64,000 bases of DNA, from contig OX235272.1 in NCBI GenBank assembly GCA_944472155.2, forward strand, positions 79,862,020 through 79,926,019, written 5' to 3'. This document shows, one piece after another, positions 42,441 to 53,566 of the stretch. The notes under the pieces are model-generated. The model had not been told where the DNA came from. It saw nothing but the letters and a program-made list of their open reading frames with translations, and searched no databases. This DNA comes from Trichobilharzia szidati. Its lineage: Eukaryota; Platyhelminthes; Trematoda; Strigeidida; Schistosomatidae. Made by a program: the position numbers and the translations under genes. Numbering within the stretch: position 1 is the first letter of the stretch; each line of letters starts with the position of its first letter.

Positions 42441-44740
42441 CCTACACCCTCTTTTTCACCCTACATATATAGTAAAAGTTCATTAAACGTGTAAGTTACA
42501 ACAAACTACTATTAAAAATGTTAACATTATTGGAAGAACATGATAAACATTTCTACACAGGCCATTAATATTAGTTCACACACAATATAAAAGTTAGCAT
42601 AACGGGACTAGTTGGTTAGTGTACCAAAATAATCACAGTAAGTACACAGAATATACGTACATATGTATATATATTTATAAATCACTCCGTGAGAACTCCA
42701 CTTGCTTTCTTCTGTGCTGCTGTTGTTTGTCTTCCTTTCTCTCTCACCATTTGAACTTCTATTTGACTTTCTGGACGATAATAGAGATAGTACATATTTG
42801 ACCGCTTAGAATGACAAATCATCTGCAAACATTGCTGGTCCAATATCCTACAACTGCCTCGTGGATTACCCATCACCTTCCTCGTCGACGCATCTTGGAT
42901 GACAGTTTTGGGATATACCTTTACACCAGTGAAAAGGTATTAATTCATAGTACTTCACGATTGTAATTTTTAGCGTAACTGATCATGCCTGTAAAATCAG
43001 CTTGCATTTCTTGTGAATACCCATTTCTGAGGAAATATAAACTATTATTATTAGTTTTTTTTAATAATAATAATGTATTTCATATAAATTTACAAATTTA
43101 CATGAAAATGCATGCCATTTTTACAGGCACGATCAAGTATCATATAATATCAAATCGTAGATTGTCTACAAGTTAATCGTATTTCAACTGTTAAATATTC
43201 GATACATATAATACACTCATTTTCTGAATTAGGCCGTATAGTTATTGAATTGTACAGTTGTCCTCCAGGTTGAGCGGGAAAATCGACTTCGTTCCGTTTT
43301 CATCCCGTGGTTGTAGGCATACGATAACCAACCAATATTGAGGTAAGTACACCTTTTACAAGGGATTGGAATCTGTTTTAGAAAAATTAAAGTGCTGAGG
43401 TGAATCATTAAATTGTAATGAAATAGGTAAGTGCAAGTATCATTAATAAATGCATTAATAAAGGAAACACCCTAGGGTAACAACATTCATTTGCAATGTA
43501 TAATGCTACAGATATATCACAAACTATCATGATATCAACTTTTGGTTTTAATACAATTATCCTCATGCCAGTTGTTTTTATTTTATACCTTTTTGTGCAT
43601 TTAGTGCACAACCGTACCCTTCAGAGAGTAGGAGTATACTAAGTAATGAAGAGCTATAAGATGTTAAGTTTAATGGAGTAAAATGAGGATCAAGTAAAGA
43701 CGTTGTCAGAAAATAAATGAGATAAGACATTGTGGAGTGGTATGAAAAGATCTGACGATAGACAGCAAGTTAATTTATAAGATGCCCCATAAATCTGAGC
43801 AGATCCCACATGGTCGCATCTCAACAATAGGCTGGGTGAATGGTATATATTTAAAGGTAGAAGCATGATCTGTCAAGGCGTTCATTGTTATCTTTTTCAA
43901 GATAAAGATTTAAGCCCTCATGAAAATCAGAAATATCTCGAGCCTTCAAACTTTTTAATGCTGTTCCTGCAGAATGGGGCGATTCACCTTAGTGACCCCC
44001 ACCATATCTACTGATCAGCTAACTCCACCCTCCCACCTTTTTTGATGTTAGGCTCTGAGACTATGATTATTATGGTTACCGCAAATATATTGCTTGGTAC
44101 CAGACATGTTCGTACCCCATATTCCATCTCCCTAGCTTTCTTAATGAGTGCTTCCAATAGGTCCCCGCGTACATCTTTATGAACATATTATATATGTATG
44201 CATGCGTCCTAATGAACAGATTACTTTATAAGAAGTCAAAACCTTGAAGAATAACAAGAATAGGTTTTGTGAATAGTGGAGCAAGATTCAGCAGAACAAT
44301 ATAGTTAGGGTTCAATATAGGTAGTATGAACTGAAGGTAAGGTCGGTTGGCAGGACCAAGTGTACTAAATTATCACGACAGTTTTATATATAGTAAACAT
44401 TTGACATTGCAAAGTAACCTGTCTACGTATATTATAAAAAGATATTAGCAGAACAAAGAAAATTTCAGCATTTGGTTAACAATACTACAGAAAGTTAGTG
44501 AGTCTTACAGGTAGCCGTAAAGTAAATCAATCTATGTATAATAAGAGTGTAATCAGTGTTATAATTCGTATTATCAAAGAATACATTAGGCTCAAAAACT
44601 GAATGTTATAAGGGAAATAAGAGTGATAAACTAAGAGAACATTTGCTGCGTAAGTAATCATTTTAAGTATTTTAATGATAATCTAATTTCAAGTATTGAA
44701 CATGCATAATTACTAAGTATTATTAGGTTAGTCTAGGAAC
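42441..44740. other. About 2.3 kb without recognised genes
   Basis: AT-rich, with short ATTATTATT and TATATA tracts. The part next to 44740 may include the 3' untranslated end of the CR1-like element, but no tail was located. Confidence 0.4.
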
Positions 44741-44788
44741 TAGTGTACTGTCTGTAGTTAAATATTGAAATGTCATGGTTTCACCACT

Positions 44789-47645
44789 CTACCAGCAGTT
44801 GAGATCATTTAGAAGGGCTAGGGTGGACATGTTAATATGTTTTTCTAGGCTCCTTTTGAAACTGTCAGGCCTTTCACAGGATCTAATCTCAGAGGGTAGT
44901 TGGTTCCAAAGTTTGCAATATTTAATGGTGAAGAAGTTAGCTCTAGTGGTGAGCTTATGGGTGTTAACCTTGAGAAGGCAGTTATGGTTGCGTAGTCCAT
45001 ACGATTTAGGATTAGCCCAGGTTATAGACGAGTTACTGCTACAGTTCTTTCTTATAACTTTGAATAAGAGAAATAAATTGCACTTCACTCTCCTTAACCA
45101 TAAGGGTTCTAAGTCCAGTCGAATACATCTGTCAAGGTATTCTATTTGCTGATCATAACCTAATATGCGTTTCGTGAGGAATCTTTGGACACTTTCAACT
45201 TTTTTTCTGTCTGCTGATTTAAAGCTACTGTATAAGTGGGCACAGTATTCAAGTTTGGGGCGAATGCATATCTTATATATGGCTAATCTGGCTTCTGGGG
45301 TGTAAAAGTTGCGTAACACAAAGCCGGTTAGACGTTTACAATCAGATACCACCTTATTTGCATGTTCGGTAAAGGTAAGATCTGAGTATGTTACCCCGAG
45401 ATCTGTGACTGTGTTCGTGTTTGAGACAAGGTCACCGTACATGTATAGACACATGCTAGGTTTCCAACGTCCGAAGTATGTTATCCCAGATTTAGCTGGA
45501 TTGAACATTAACTGCCACTTTTCACTCCAATTACATAGACTATTTAGGTCTTCTTGGATTTTACTAACAATATTCATATCATTATAGTCGAAATCATATA
45601 CAACTTTGAGGTCGTCTGCAAAGAGGTATGGCTTGCCATACTTGATCATAGAAACAATATCATTTATGAATACAATGAATAGGGTAGGGCCAAGAACACT
45701 ACCTTGTATCACGCCGCTGGTTATCGGTTTGGATGTTGATAAGTGATGGTTGACTTTAACTAACTGTTCTCTTCCTGTAAGAAAAGAAGTTATCCACTCA
45801 AGTAGCCTTCCACTTATTCCATAAGATAGGAGTTTCAATATGAGTCTTTTATGTGGGACCTTGTCAAAAGCTTTCCTAACGTCTAGAAATAATGTTGCTG
45901 CCGAACGACCTTTGTCTACACACTCAGTAATGTGGTCGAAATAATCTAATTGGCAAGTAATGCACGATCTTCTATTTAGGAAACCGTATTGGAAGGCGGA
46001 TATTAAGTCATTCGAGAGCAAAAACTGAACAATTTGCTTCTTTATAATCTTTTCCATCACACGTGAAACTACGGAAGTAATGTTGATGGGGCGGTAATTA
46101 TCTATGTCCGCTATAGGCCCGGTTTTGTGAATGGGTACAACGTAAGATTTCTTCCAGCTATTTGGATATGTTCCACTCCTTATCGAAGTTGAAAATATCT
46201 TGAGAAGAAGTAGATTCATGTCATTTCCACCCTTTTTTAAGAGGACAGAAGACATTCCATCTGGGCCGGGAGTATTAGTAAGCTTAAGAGTTGTGATAGC
46301 TTTATCGATTTCTTGGGCGTTAAAGACTACATCGCTTAAACACTTTTCTGTTTTACGAGGGAAATCTATATCCTGGTCGTTTTCTAGAGTGTACAATTTG
46401 GCAAAGTGCGTGCTAAACACCTCACATATATCCTCATCATTTTCATGAGTAATGCCACCTAGGTGTATTATTTTTGGATATGTTGATTTGGAGTTAGTTA
46501 ACCTACTTTTGAAGAGTTTGGCTATTTCTCCAGTGTTATGTGGCGACTGAATTGCCCGCGTCTCTTTATTTCTAAGACTTAGATTTTTTAACTCATGGAT
46601 TCTAATGAGGATTGTTTTGATAGCTATTAACGACGATAAGTCGTCATGTCTGTAGTAACTTAATGAATGCTTCCGCAAACTTCTTCTTAATGATATTGGA
46701 ATAAAATCACCTTGAGGAATTTTGAATTTAATCAGTTTCACAGGCGCTATGACATCATTAACCGACTGTATATTGTCATAGAAGTTTTTAAGGACTTCCT
46801 CTAAGGAGTCATTGGTAAAGTAGGAATCCCAATTAGAGTATCTAATCAAGTCCTGATACAAGTCCCAGTCAACCTGCGTGTATAGTCTTATAGGTGTCGG
46901 AATGACTTTGTTTCTGTGTATAGTTTCTGGAGGAATATTAAACGAACATGCAACTATTTTATGATCACTACCTGGGAATTCATGTCCCACATGAATTGTA
47001 GATGGTGCTACGTTGATCGTGAATATAAGATCAAGGATGTTATCGGACCTAGTGGGTACATTTATGTGTTGCGTCCATCCTCCTGTAATGATGGAATTAA
47101 GAAGATTATCATACCTCGAGGGTCCACGAAGTGTACGCCATGATATGTCAGGCAAATTGAAGTCACCTCCAATTATATTATAACTGAAGGGAAGATTGGA
47201 TGCAACACTAAATACGTTGCTGAGTACGTTATCGTATTCGCGGTTGGATGATGGCGGTCGGTATACACACCCTATATGGATAGGTTTACTTCTGAGAACT
47301 TTTATTTCGACCCACACCGAATCATTAAGTTGTGACAGAATAGGGTGACTAAAATGCGTTGCACAAATGGGTTGTTTAACGTATATGAGTGTTCCACCCC
47401 CACGACCTATTTCCCTATCCCCTCGAAAAAGATTGTACTTATCAATTGATAAGCTTTCATCCGTAATATCACTTGAGCACCAGGCTTCAGTGATCATGAT
47501 CAGTGACGGATTGCATATAGAGGCTAACGTGCATAATGCTAAATGTTTGTTAAGAACTGATCTAGCGTTTATGAGGATGACTGATAGACTTTGACTAAGT
47601 GGTTTTAGTGTATGGGCAATATCATAATAAAATGCTCTATGGTTA
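44789..47645 (-). CDS. CR1-like ORF2, main part: AP endonuclease and reverse transcriptase (5' end is at 53566-53334)
   Basis: The frame is open from the insertion edge (47645) and gives LSVILINARSVLNKHLALCT before the ATG at 47497. The endonuclease follows: MITEAW, VYRPPSS, IIGGDFNLPDISW and GSDHKIV, which hold the catalytic Glu, Asp/Asn and His of AP-type nucleases. The RT has NTPGPDGM, YRPINITSVVSRVMEKIIKK, FLDVRKAFDKVPHKRL, SGVIQGSVLGPTLFIVFIND and the catalytic FADD (PYLFADDLKVVYDF). A C-terminal RLTGFVLRNF to LEYCAHLYSSF region is typical of the clade. The protein nicks target DNA and reverse-transcribes element RNA at the nick. The ATG at 47497 is not the natural start because it lies inside the endonuclease domain. 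Confidence 0.9.
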
Positions 47646-48109
47646 TGTGGCGACCTGAAAACATATCAAATTATATGTTCACGGAAAAGAGGAAGGAATT
47701 CAACCTGAAACCTTGAACCGCGCGCAAGGAACGAATCGTTCGCCCTCTCTCCGGCTGCTCGCCCAGCACATCTGCTGACCAACGCTGTCTCGCACTGGTT
47801 GACACATCCCCTTCGAGAACTTCGCTCCTATCTGCCTTACTCTACGTGGAGACTTCCGACGGGGGACAGCGCTAAGTTGTAGTGGAGAATTTGTATAATC
47901 AAGAGAAGGACAATTACATTCCTATAATTTCGTACGTCTATAATTTGTGTATTTTGTGACTGTTATAGTTTTCTTCAAATAACCTCAGTCCCTTTTTTTG
48001 TGTATATTAACTTAAGTGAACCGAATATTTTATATATACGTATTTGTTAGTACTTGTTCTCTCCTTTTAATTGCGTTTATATACTTACCTAGCTACTAGG
48101 TCCACTACA
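47646..48109 (+). repeat. 5' LTR of the intact Ty3/Gypsy element
   Basis: 464 bp, from TGTGGCGACC to TCCACTACA. Line-by-line comparison with 52866-53329 shows no difference. A TATA-like TTTTATATATACG lies near 48029, and the start of transcription is probably downstream of it. Confidence 0.95.
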
Positions 48110-48115
48110 CTTAAT

Positions 48116-48125
48116 TGGTGAGCCC
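48116..48125 (+). promoter_or_regulatory. Primer-binding site of the intact Ty3/Gypsy element
   Basis: TGGTGAGCCC starts 6 nt after the LTR end. It is close to the complement of the 3' end of tRNA-Trp (TGGTGACCCC in many animals), the primer reported for CsRn1. The decayed copy has the same ten bases at 36000-36009. Confidence 0.65.
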
Positions 48126-48252
48126 GTTTTGGAACACGGATTGTTTCACGTATCTTTATACTTATTTTTGCTATTTTGTACTTTCATTGCAATTTTTTTG
48201 TCGGTGGTCTCATATTTGTATTCCCCTTTGTACCAATATTCTCACACCTATA

Positions 48253-49143
48253 ATGTCGTCCCATACTCAGCCCGGTATATCAACTGAACAGAGTTCTGGC
48301 AGCGAGGCACAGGCCACAATAAATGCCATATCTGATTTTCGACTACCACAATACGGCTTTGCAGAGCCACGAATTTGGTTTGGAGTTGTCGAGCCGTTGT
48401 TGGAAGCACGGGGTATTAAATCTCAGATAGCCAAATATGGCGTCGTGCTGGCAGAACTTCCCCCGTCAGTATTAACGGAAATCAGTGATTTCATCGAAAA
48501 CCCCCCTACGGAAAACCAATATGAAAAACTTAAAGCTCTCCTTATACAACGGACCAGTTTGTCAGACGAGAAAAGGATCCAACAATTACTCACAGGCTGC
48601 GAGCTAGGAGCGCGTAAACCATCCCAGCTCCTTAGACATATGCGCCAGTTAATAGGAAACCATAAAGTTGATGAGGTTGTGCTGAGACAAATGTGGTTGC
48701 AACGTTTACCCAGAAACGTTCAACAAATCTTAATCATTTCGGGAAAGTCGTATGATTTAGACTCACTAAGCGAAATGGCAGATAGTATTGTAGATGTTTT
48801 ATCAGACAACACCATAGGTCAGATTGCATCTGACAGTGCAACACCATCTCAGTCCACACCTATGGCAGACACACCAATACTCGCCGCCATTGCAGACTTA
48901 GCGGCAAGGATTGACAAGTTGGAAACAAATAGATCTGGTCGACGAGTCCAGAGGTGGAGTTCACGAGCAAGGTCACCATCACATAGACGATCTCTCTCCC
49001 GACAGCGTTCCCGCATGTCTTCTAGGGACAGCAATATATGTTGGTATCATAGGAAGTTTGGACGTCATGCTCTGAAATGTGTGAAACCGTGCATCTTTAG
49101 TGAAGAGAATCAGGCTCAGGGAAACTCCCCAGCCAGACAGTGA
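48253..49143 (+). CDS. gag: Gag of the intact Ty3/Gypsy element
   Basis: ATG at 48253 ([20 protein letters not shown]), 296 residues, TGA at 49141-49143. The open frame extends upstream to 48115 without a better ATG. The capsid-like region contains [40 protein letters not shown] and [20 protein letters not shown] basic SR-rich stretch ([19 protein letters not shown]) precedes the nucleic-acid-binding motif [18 protein letters not shown], a CHCC arrangement typical of the CsRn1 group instead of the usual CCHC. It forms the cytoplasmic particle and packages element RNA. The pol frame overlaps its last 40 nt. Confidence 0.93.
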   Translation: MSSHTQPGISTEQSSGSEAQATINAISDFRLPQYGFAEPRIWFGVVEPLLEARGIKSQIAKYGVVLAELPPSVLTEISDFIENPPTENQYEKLKALLIQRTSLSDEKRIQQLLTGCELGARKPSQLLRHMRQLIGNHKVDEVVLRQMWLQRLPRNVQQILIISGKSYDLDSLSEMADSIVDVLSDNTIGQIASDSATPSQSTPMADTPILAAIADLAARIDKLETNRSGRRVQRWSSRARSPSHRRSLSRQRSRMSSRDSNICWYHRKFGRHALKCVKPCIFSEENQAQGNSPARQ

Positions 49144-49163
49144 TGGCGACAGCTGTTACTGGC
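49119..49163 (+). promoter_or_regulatory. Candidate -1 frameshift cassette at the gag/pol overlap
   Basis: Slippery heptamer G GGA AAC (49119-49125) in gag phase, 6-nt spacer (49126-49131), then a stem GCCAGACAG (49132-49140) that pairs with CTGTTACTGGC (49153-49163) over 9 bp with a two-base bulge and a 12-nt loop holding the pol ATG. The -1 frame reads [13 protein letters not shown] into pol with no stop. An alternative is termination-reinitiation at TGATG. Confidence 0.7.
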
Positions 49164-52100
49164 AACCATTCAAGTCGCCTTTTCTACGTGAAGGACAAAA
49201 TCACAGGCACATTATTCCTGGTAGACACAGGAGCCGAAGTTAGTGTAATACCTCCTTCACTCTCCAGGCGATCTTCTAGTACAGCCGCAAAACTCTCACT
49301 TCGAGCAGCTAACCAAACTAGCATACGGACTTACGGCGAACAATCACTTATTTTGGATCTTGGTTTACGTCGTCGATTTACATGGATATTCATAGTAGCT
49401 GACGTTAGTCATGCCATATTGGGTGCCGATTTTTTAAGCAATTTCAATCTGCTGGTTGATGTCAACAAGAAAAAGCTGATTGATAACTGCACCCAGCTTC
49501 AAGTCCACGGAATCATCTCGAACTACTCTGTTTATAACATATGCATCGAGAAGCCAGATGACTGCATGTTCTCTGCATTACTGCATCGTTTCCCAAAAAT
49601 TTTAAAGCCATCTTATAATATCGAAGATGTTCCTCATTCTGTTACGCATAAAATTGTCACAACTGGTCAACCCGTCAGAGCACGTCCTCGTCGACTACCA
49701 CCTGACAAGTTAGCAGCAGCCAAAGCTGAATTCGAACACATGATGCAATTGGGCATCATCCGGCCATCCAACAGTCCCTGGTCCTCACCATTACATATGG
49801 TACCAAAAGCTGATCATGATTGGCGACCGTGTGGGGATTACCGACGTTTGAATAACGCCACTGTCCCAGATCGTTATCCCATTCCGCACTTGCATGATTT
49901 CTCTCTAACACTGCAAGGTAAAACTATTTTCTCCAAAGTGGATTTAGTCAGAGCTTATCACCAGATACCAGTCGCTCCTGAGGACATCGAGAAGACAGCT
50001 ATTATAACACCTTTTGGCTTGTTTGAATTCCTACGAATGCCTTTCGGGCTGAAAAACGCTGCACAAACTTTTCAGCGCTTCATGGATCAAGTCACGCGGG
50101 GCCTTGACTTTGTATTCGTTTATATCGACGACGTATTAATTGCTAGCAAGTCGGAAGAGGAACATAAGACTCATCTTAGCACTTTGTTTCAGCGTTTCGA
50201 ACAGTATGGTGTCGCTATAAATCCTAAAAAGTGCATTTTCGGTGCCTCTTCTATTCAATTTCTGGGACACTACATAACTGCCGAGGGAATCAGGCCTACT
50301 GAGGAAAAGATAGATACAATCAAAAACTTTCCCCAACCAGACTCTTTGAAGAAAGTCCGACAATTTTTGGGGATGTTTAATTTCTATCGACGTTTTATTC
50401 CTTCGTGTGCCTCTATCGTCCAACCTTTAACCGATCTCCTTAAAAGTGATCCTAAAAAATTTCAATGGTCAGAGCAAGCACATGAATCTTTCTGCAACGC
50501 GAAAGACGCTTTATCTAAAGTCGCTATGTTATCTCACATCAACCCCGACGCATTCCTTATCTTGTGTACAGATGCCTCCCAAGTAGCTGTGGGCGCGGTG
50601 TTACAGCAGAAGATTAATGGTGACGTTACTCCACTTGCTTTCTTTTCGAAGAGGTTAGAACCGGCTCAGACACGTTACAGTACTTTTGGGAGAGAATTGT
50701 TGGCTATATACCTAGCAGTCAAACACTTCAGTTACTTACTACAGGGTCGTCATTTCACTATTTTTACTGACCACAAACCTCTGTGCTATGCTTTCACCAC
50801 TTCGCTGGATAAACACTCACCAAGAGAAGCCAGACAGTTAGACTATATCTCCCAATTTTCAACTGACATACAATACATCAAAGGGGACGCAAACGTGGTA
50901 GCTGATTCTCTTTCAAGAGGTGATATACACCAGCTTGAAACTTCCGTAGACGTCAGTCTTGACCGGATGGCTCAGTTACAAAGAAACGACTCAGAACTTC
51001 GAAAGTGTCGCGAAAACTCTTCCTTACAGCTCAGGGACGTACCTATTCTCTTATCAGATGCCACTATAGTTTGTGATGTCTCTACCGGCACTAATCGTCC
51101 GTTTGTTCCTCTCCAATGCCGAAGAGCTTTATTCGACCACTTACATTCGCTCTCTCACCCTGGAGTACGTGCCACCGTCAGACTCATCAGCGAACGTTTC
51201 GTGTGGCCTAAAATGAACTCTGACATTCGGAGATGGGCACGAGAATGTCTCCAATGCCAACGCTCCAAAGTACATCGCCACACTATCACAACGCCAAAAA
51301 CGTTCGATTTACCGGACAGGAGATTTCAGCACGTTCATATAGATATCGTAGGACCATTGCCAACGTCAAGAGGATATACACATATCCTGACAGCCATTGA
51401 TAGATTTACTCGTTGGGCTATTGCATGCCCCCTGAACGATATATCGGCCGAAAATGTTGCTTTGGTTTTCCTCGACCGCTGGGTGTCAAATTACGGTGTA
51501 CCAACTACGATTACATCCGATCGAGGTGCTCAATTCCAATCGACGCTGTTTCGCGAACTGACGAGACTCCTGGGAGTTAAACATATCTCCACAACAGCCT
51601 ACCATCCGGCAGCGAATGGTCTTGTGGAAAGATTTCACAGACAACTGAAAAGCTCCCTGATGGCACAGAGTGATGCATCTAAATGGAGTGAATACTTACC
51701 TCTGATTTTACTTAGCATACGATCAACTGTTAAAGAGGACCTTGGTTGTACACCCGCACAACTAGTTTACGGCACTACCTTAACACTGCCAGGACAGCTA
51801 GTATCCTCTCATGACTCTCAAAATGTGAATATTTCTGAGTTTTCTGATCAACTGACCAGACGAATGTCACAACTTCAACCAATAGCTCCGAGACAATGTC
51901 CCCGCAGAGAAAACCTAAGTAGCCATCTACAAACCTGTAAATTTGTCTTTATACGGATCGACAACGTCAGGAAAGGGCTACAACCTCCATATGAAGGCCC
52001 ATACCCAGTAGTGCATCGCGCGGAAAAATATTTCACAGTGAGCAAAGAAGGTAAAAAGATGACGGTCTCCGTGGATAGACTCAAACCTGCTTGCACAGAT

Positions 52101-52247
52101 GGCGACGACATCCCAACAGCGACTTCAGCAGACAAACAAGAAACCGCCAAAGCTCCAGAGGTGCCAATAATGCTACCTCCCCCTTGCATTACTCGTAGTG
52201 GCAGACAGGTTAATAAACCTGCCCGTTTTGTACACTTTACTGATTAA
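49143..52247 (+). CDS. pol: Pol of the intact Ty3/Gypsy element (protease, RT, RNase H, integrase)
   Basis: 1,034 residues from the ATG at 49143; residue numbers here count from 49140. Protease [12 protein letters not shown] (DTG at 29-31). RT with [50 protein letters not shown] and catalytic YIDD at 328-331. RNase H from [16 protein letters not shown] (about 475). Integrase zinc site H-x3-H ... C-x2-C (about 666-706) and catalytic D (HIDIVGPLP, about 735), D (TSDRGAQF, about 794) and E (GLVERFH) with exact D-35-E spacing. C-terminal [13 protein letters not shown] is the GPY/F module. No stop or missing catalytic residue was found. Frame is -1 relative to gag, and the start overlaps the gag stop as TGATG. 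Confidence 0.95.
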   Translation: MATAVTGNHSSRLFYVKDKITGTLFLVDTGAEVSVIPPSLSRRSSSTAAKLSLRAANQTSIRTYGEQSLILDLGLRRRFTWIFIVADVSHAILGADFLSNFNLLVDVNKKKLIDNCTQLQVHGIISNYSVYNICIEKPDDCMFSALLHRFPKILKPSYNIEDVPHSVTHKIVTTGQPVRARPRRLPPDKLAAAKAEFEHMMQLGIIRPSNSPWSSPLHMVPKADHDWRPCGDYRRLNNATVPDRYPIPHLHDFSLTLQGKTIFSKVDLVRAYHQIPVAPEDIEKTAIITPFGLFEFLRMPFGLKNAAQTFQRFMDQVTRGLDFVFVYIDDVLIASKSEEEHKTHLSTLFQRFEQYGVAINPKKCIFGASSIQFLGHYITAEGIRPTEEKIDTIKNFPQPDSLKKVRQFLGMFNFYRRFIPSCASIVQPLTDLLKSDPKKFQWSEQAHESFCNAKDALSKVAMLSHINPDAFLILCTDASQVAVGAVLQQKINGDVTPLAFFSKRLEPAQTRYSTFGRELLAIYLAVKHFSYLLQGRHFTIFTDHKPLCYAFTTSLDKHSPREARQLDYISQFSTDIQYIKGDANVVADSLSRGDIHQLETSVDVSLDRMAQLQRNDSELRKCRENSSLQLRDVPILLSDATIVCDVSTGTNRPFVPLQCRRALFDHLHSLSHPGVRATVRLISERFVWPKMNSDIRRWARECLQCQRSKVHRHTITTPKTFDLPDRRFQHVHIDIVGPLPTSRGYTHILTAIDRFTRWAIACPLNDISAENVALVFLDRWVSNYGVPTTITSDRGAQFQSTLFRELTRLLGVKHISTTAYHPAANGLVERFHRQLKSSLMAQSDASKWSEYLPLILLSIRSTVKEDLGCTPAQLVYGTTLTLPGQLVSSHDSQNVNISEFSDQLTRRMSQLQPIAPRQCPRRENLSSHLQTCKFVFIRIDNVRKGLQPPYEGPYPVVHRAEKYFTVSKEGKKMTVSVDRLKPACTDGDDIPTATSADKQETAKAPEVPIMLPPPCITRSGRQVNKPARFVHFTD

Positions 52248-52865
52248 TATCTTTAAGGTTGTAACAATTTTTTTTTACGTATACATCATTGATTATTGTT
52301 GTTAATTATTGACTTACGTAGTTTATTTGTGTCAGATACGACATCATTTTTGTGCTGAAGCATTGCTATTTTTTTTTTACTACCTCAGTACTGTATATGT
52401 GTATATATGTATTCACAACTATTCTCCCATAATTACTACTATATTGGTTAGCGTTTTAACGGACATTATCTTTATTATTATTATTATTATTATTAGTGCC
52501 ATTCAGTTTGATGCCATTGTTCTAAATAACATTGACCTCTTTTGCAATTTTTTTTTTCTTTTTTTCTTTCATGTGTCATATAAACAGAGCTGACGTATAC
52601 TCACCTGTGTTTATTAAAAGAATATTTTTTTTTGTTTGTTTTGTGGGCGTGTTCACTCTCCGTAATATGTATCCATTGTACTCTCACCCACTTCCAGTTC
52701 AGAAGTTGATGTCGAACTATTCACTAAAGCGTTAAAAAAAAAATCTTTTCCATTTTTTTTTCTGCATTCCCATAGTCTTATGTAGCATTATAATTATTTT
52801 TCTTCTCACAATTGTACTGCAAATCGTCGGTAGCAGTCCCTCCGGACTTCCAAGAGGGGGAGCCG
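52248..52865 (+). other. 3' untranslated region and polypurine tract of the intact Ty3/Gypsy element
   Basis: 618 nt of AT-rich sequence with T-runs and ATTATTATT, no conserved ORF. The purine-rich AAGAGGGGGAG at 52852-52862 just before the 3' LTR is the likely polypurine tract priming plus-strand synthesis. Confidence 0.8.
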
Positions 52866-53329
52866 TGTGGCGACCTGAAAACATATCAAATTATATGTTC
52901 ACGGAAAAGAGGAAGGAATTCAACCTGAAACCTTGAACCGCGCGCAAGGAACGAATCGTTCGCCCTCTCTCCGGCTGCTCGCCCAGCACATCTGCTGACC
53001 AACGCTGTCTCGCACTGGTTGACACATCCCCTTCGAGAACTTCGCTCCTATCTGCCTTACTCTACGTGGAGACTTCCGACGGGGGACAGCGCTAAGTTGT
53101 AGTGGAGAATTTGTATAATCAAGAGAAGGACAATTACATTCCTATAATTTCGTACGTCTATAATTTGTGTATTTTGTGACTGTTATAGTTTTCTTCAAAT
53201 AACCTCAGTCCCTTTTTTTGTGTATATTAACTTAAGTGAACCGAATATTTTATATATACGTATTTGTTAGTACTTGTTCTCTCCTTTTAATTGCGTTTAT
53301 ATACTTACCTAGCTACTAGGTCCACTACA
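52866..53329 (+). repeat. 3' LTR of the intact Ty3/Gypsy element
   Basis: Identical to the 5' LTR over all 464 bp as read, with boundaries fixed by the GTTA duplication at 53330-53333. Confidence 0.95.
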
Positions 53330-53333
53330 GTTA

Positions 53334-53566
53334 TCAGCTGAATATGTGCAGTCAATATTGGATTCATTAATTGCAACATTTTGATCACTAGAGACGTTTT
53401 CTTTAGTTTGATACTTAGGGATGGGTTGTGAGATGTCACTCGTGAGTGGTTGGTCGTTTAGATATTGCGTGCTATGGGAGATACTAGTATGATAATCTAA
53501 GGTATTACTATTGGTATTAGGTGTGTATAAAGTGTTTGCTATCTGTCGGGGAAGAAGCAGTTTCCC
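53334..53566 (-). CDS. CR1-like ORF2, 5' end separated by the insertion
   Basis: The ORF2 frame is open from 53671 (TGA at 53674-53672) down to the insertion at 53333. It overlaps the end of ORF1 by about 130 nt in the -1 frame. Between 53671 and the endonuclease domain it contains no ATG. If translated after a -1 shift at GGGAAAC (53566-53560) it reads GKLLLPRQIANTLYTPN and continues without a stop into the main ORF2 part once the insertion and one GTTA are removed. Confidence 0.8.

Larger units (their letters stand above)
47646..53329 (+). mobile_element. Complete CsRn1/Boudicca-like Ty3/Gypsy LTR retrotransposon
   Basis: Structure: GTTA target duplication (47642-47645 and 53330-53333), identical 464-bp LTRs, primer-binding site, intact gag and pol, polypurine tract. 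Total 5,684 bp. The integrase and RT sequences and the C-x2-H-x9-C-x3-C Gag motif place it in the CsRn1 lineage, to which schistosome Boudicca and silkworm Kabuki belong. There is no env-like ORF. Identical LTRs, open frames and a clean duplication all indicate a very recent insertion, into ORF2 of the CR1-like element in opposite orientation. Confidence 0.95.

Noticed and set aside
47367..47594. Small plus-strand ORFs inside the CR1-like ORF2
   Set aside because: They are antisense shadows of the long conserved minus-strand frame.
50136..50423. Minus-strand ORFs inside the Ty3/Gypsy pol
   Set aside because: Shadows of the conserved pol frame, with no independent motif.
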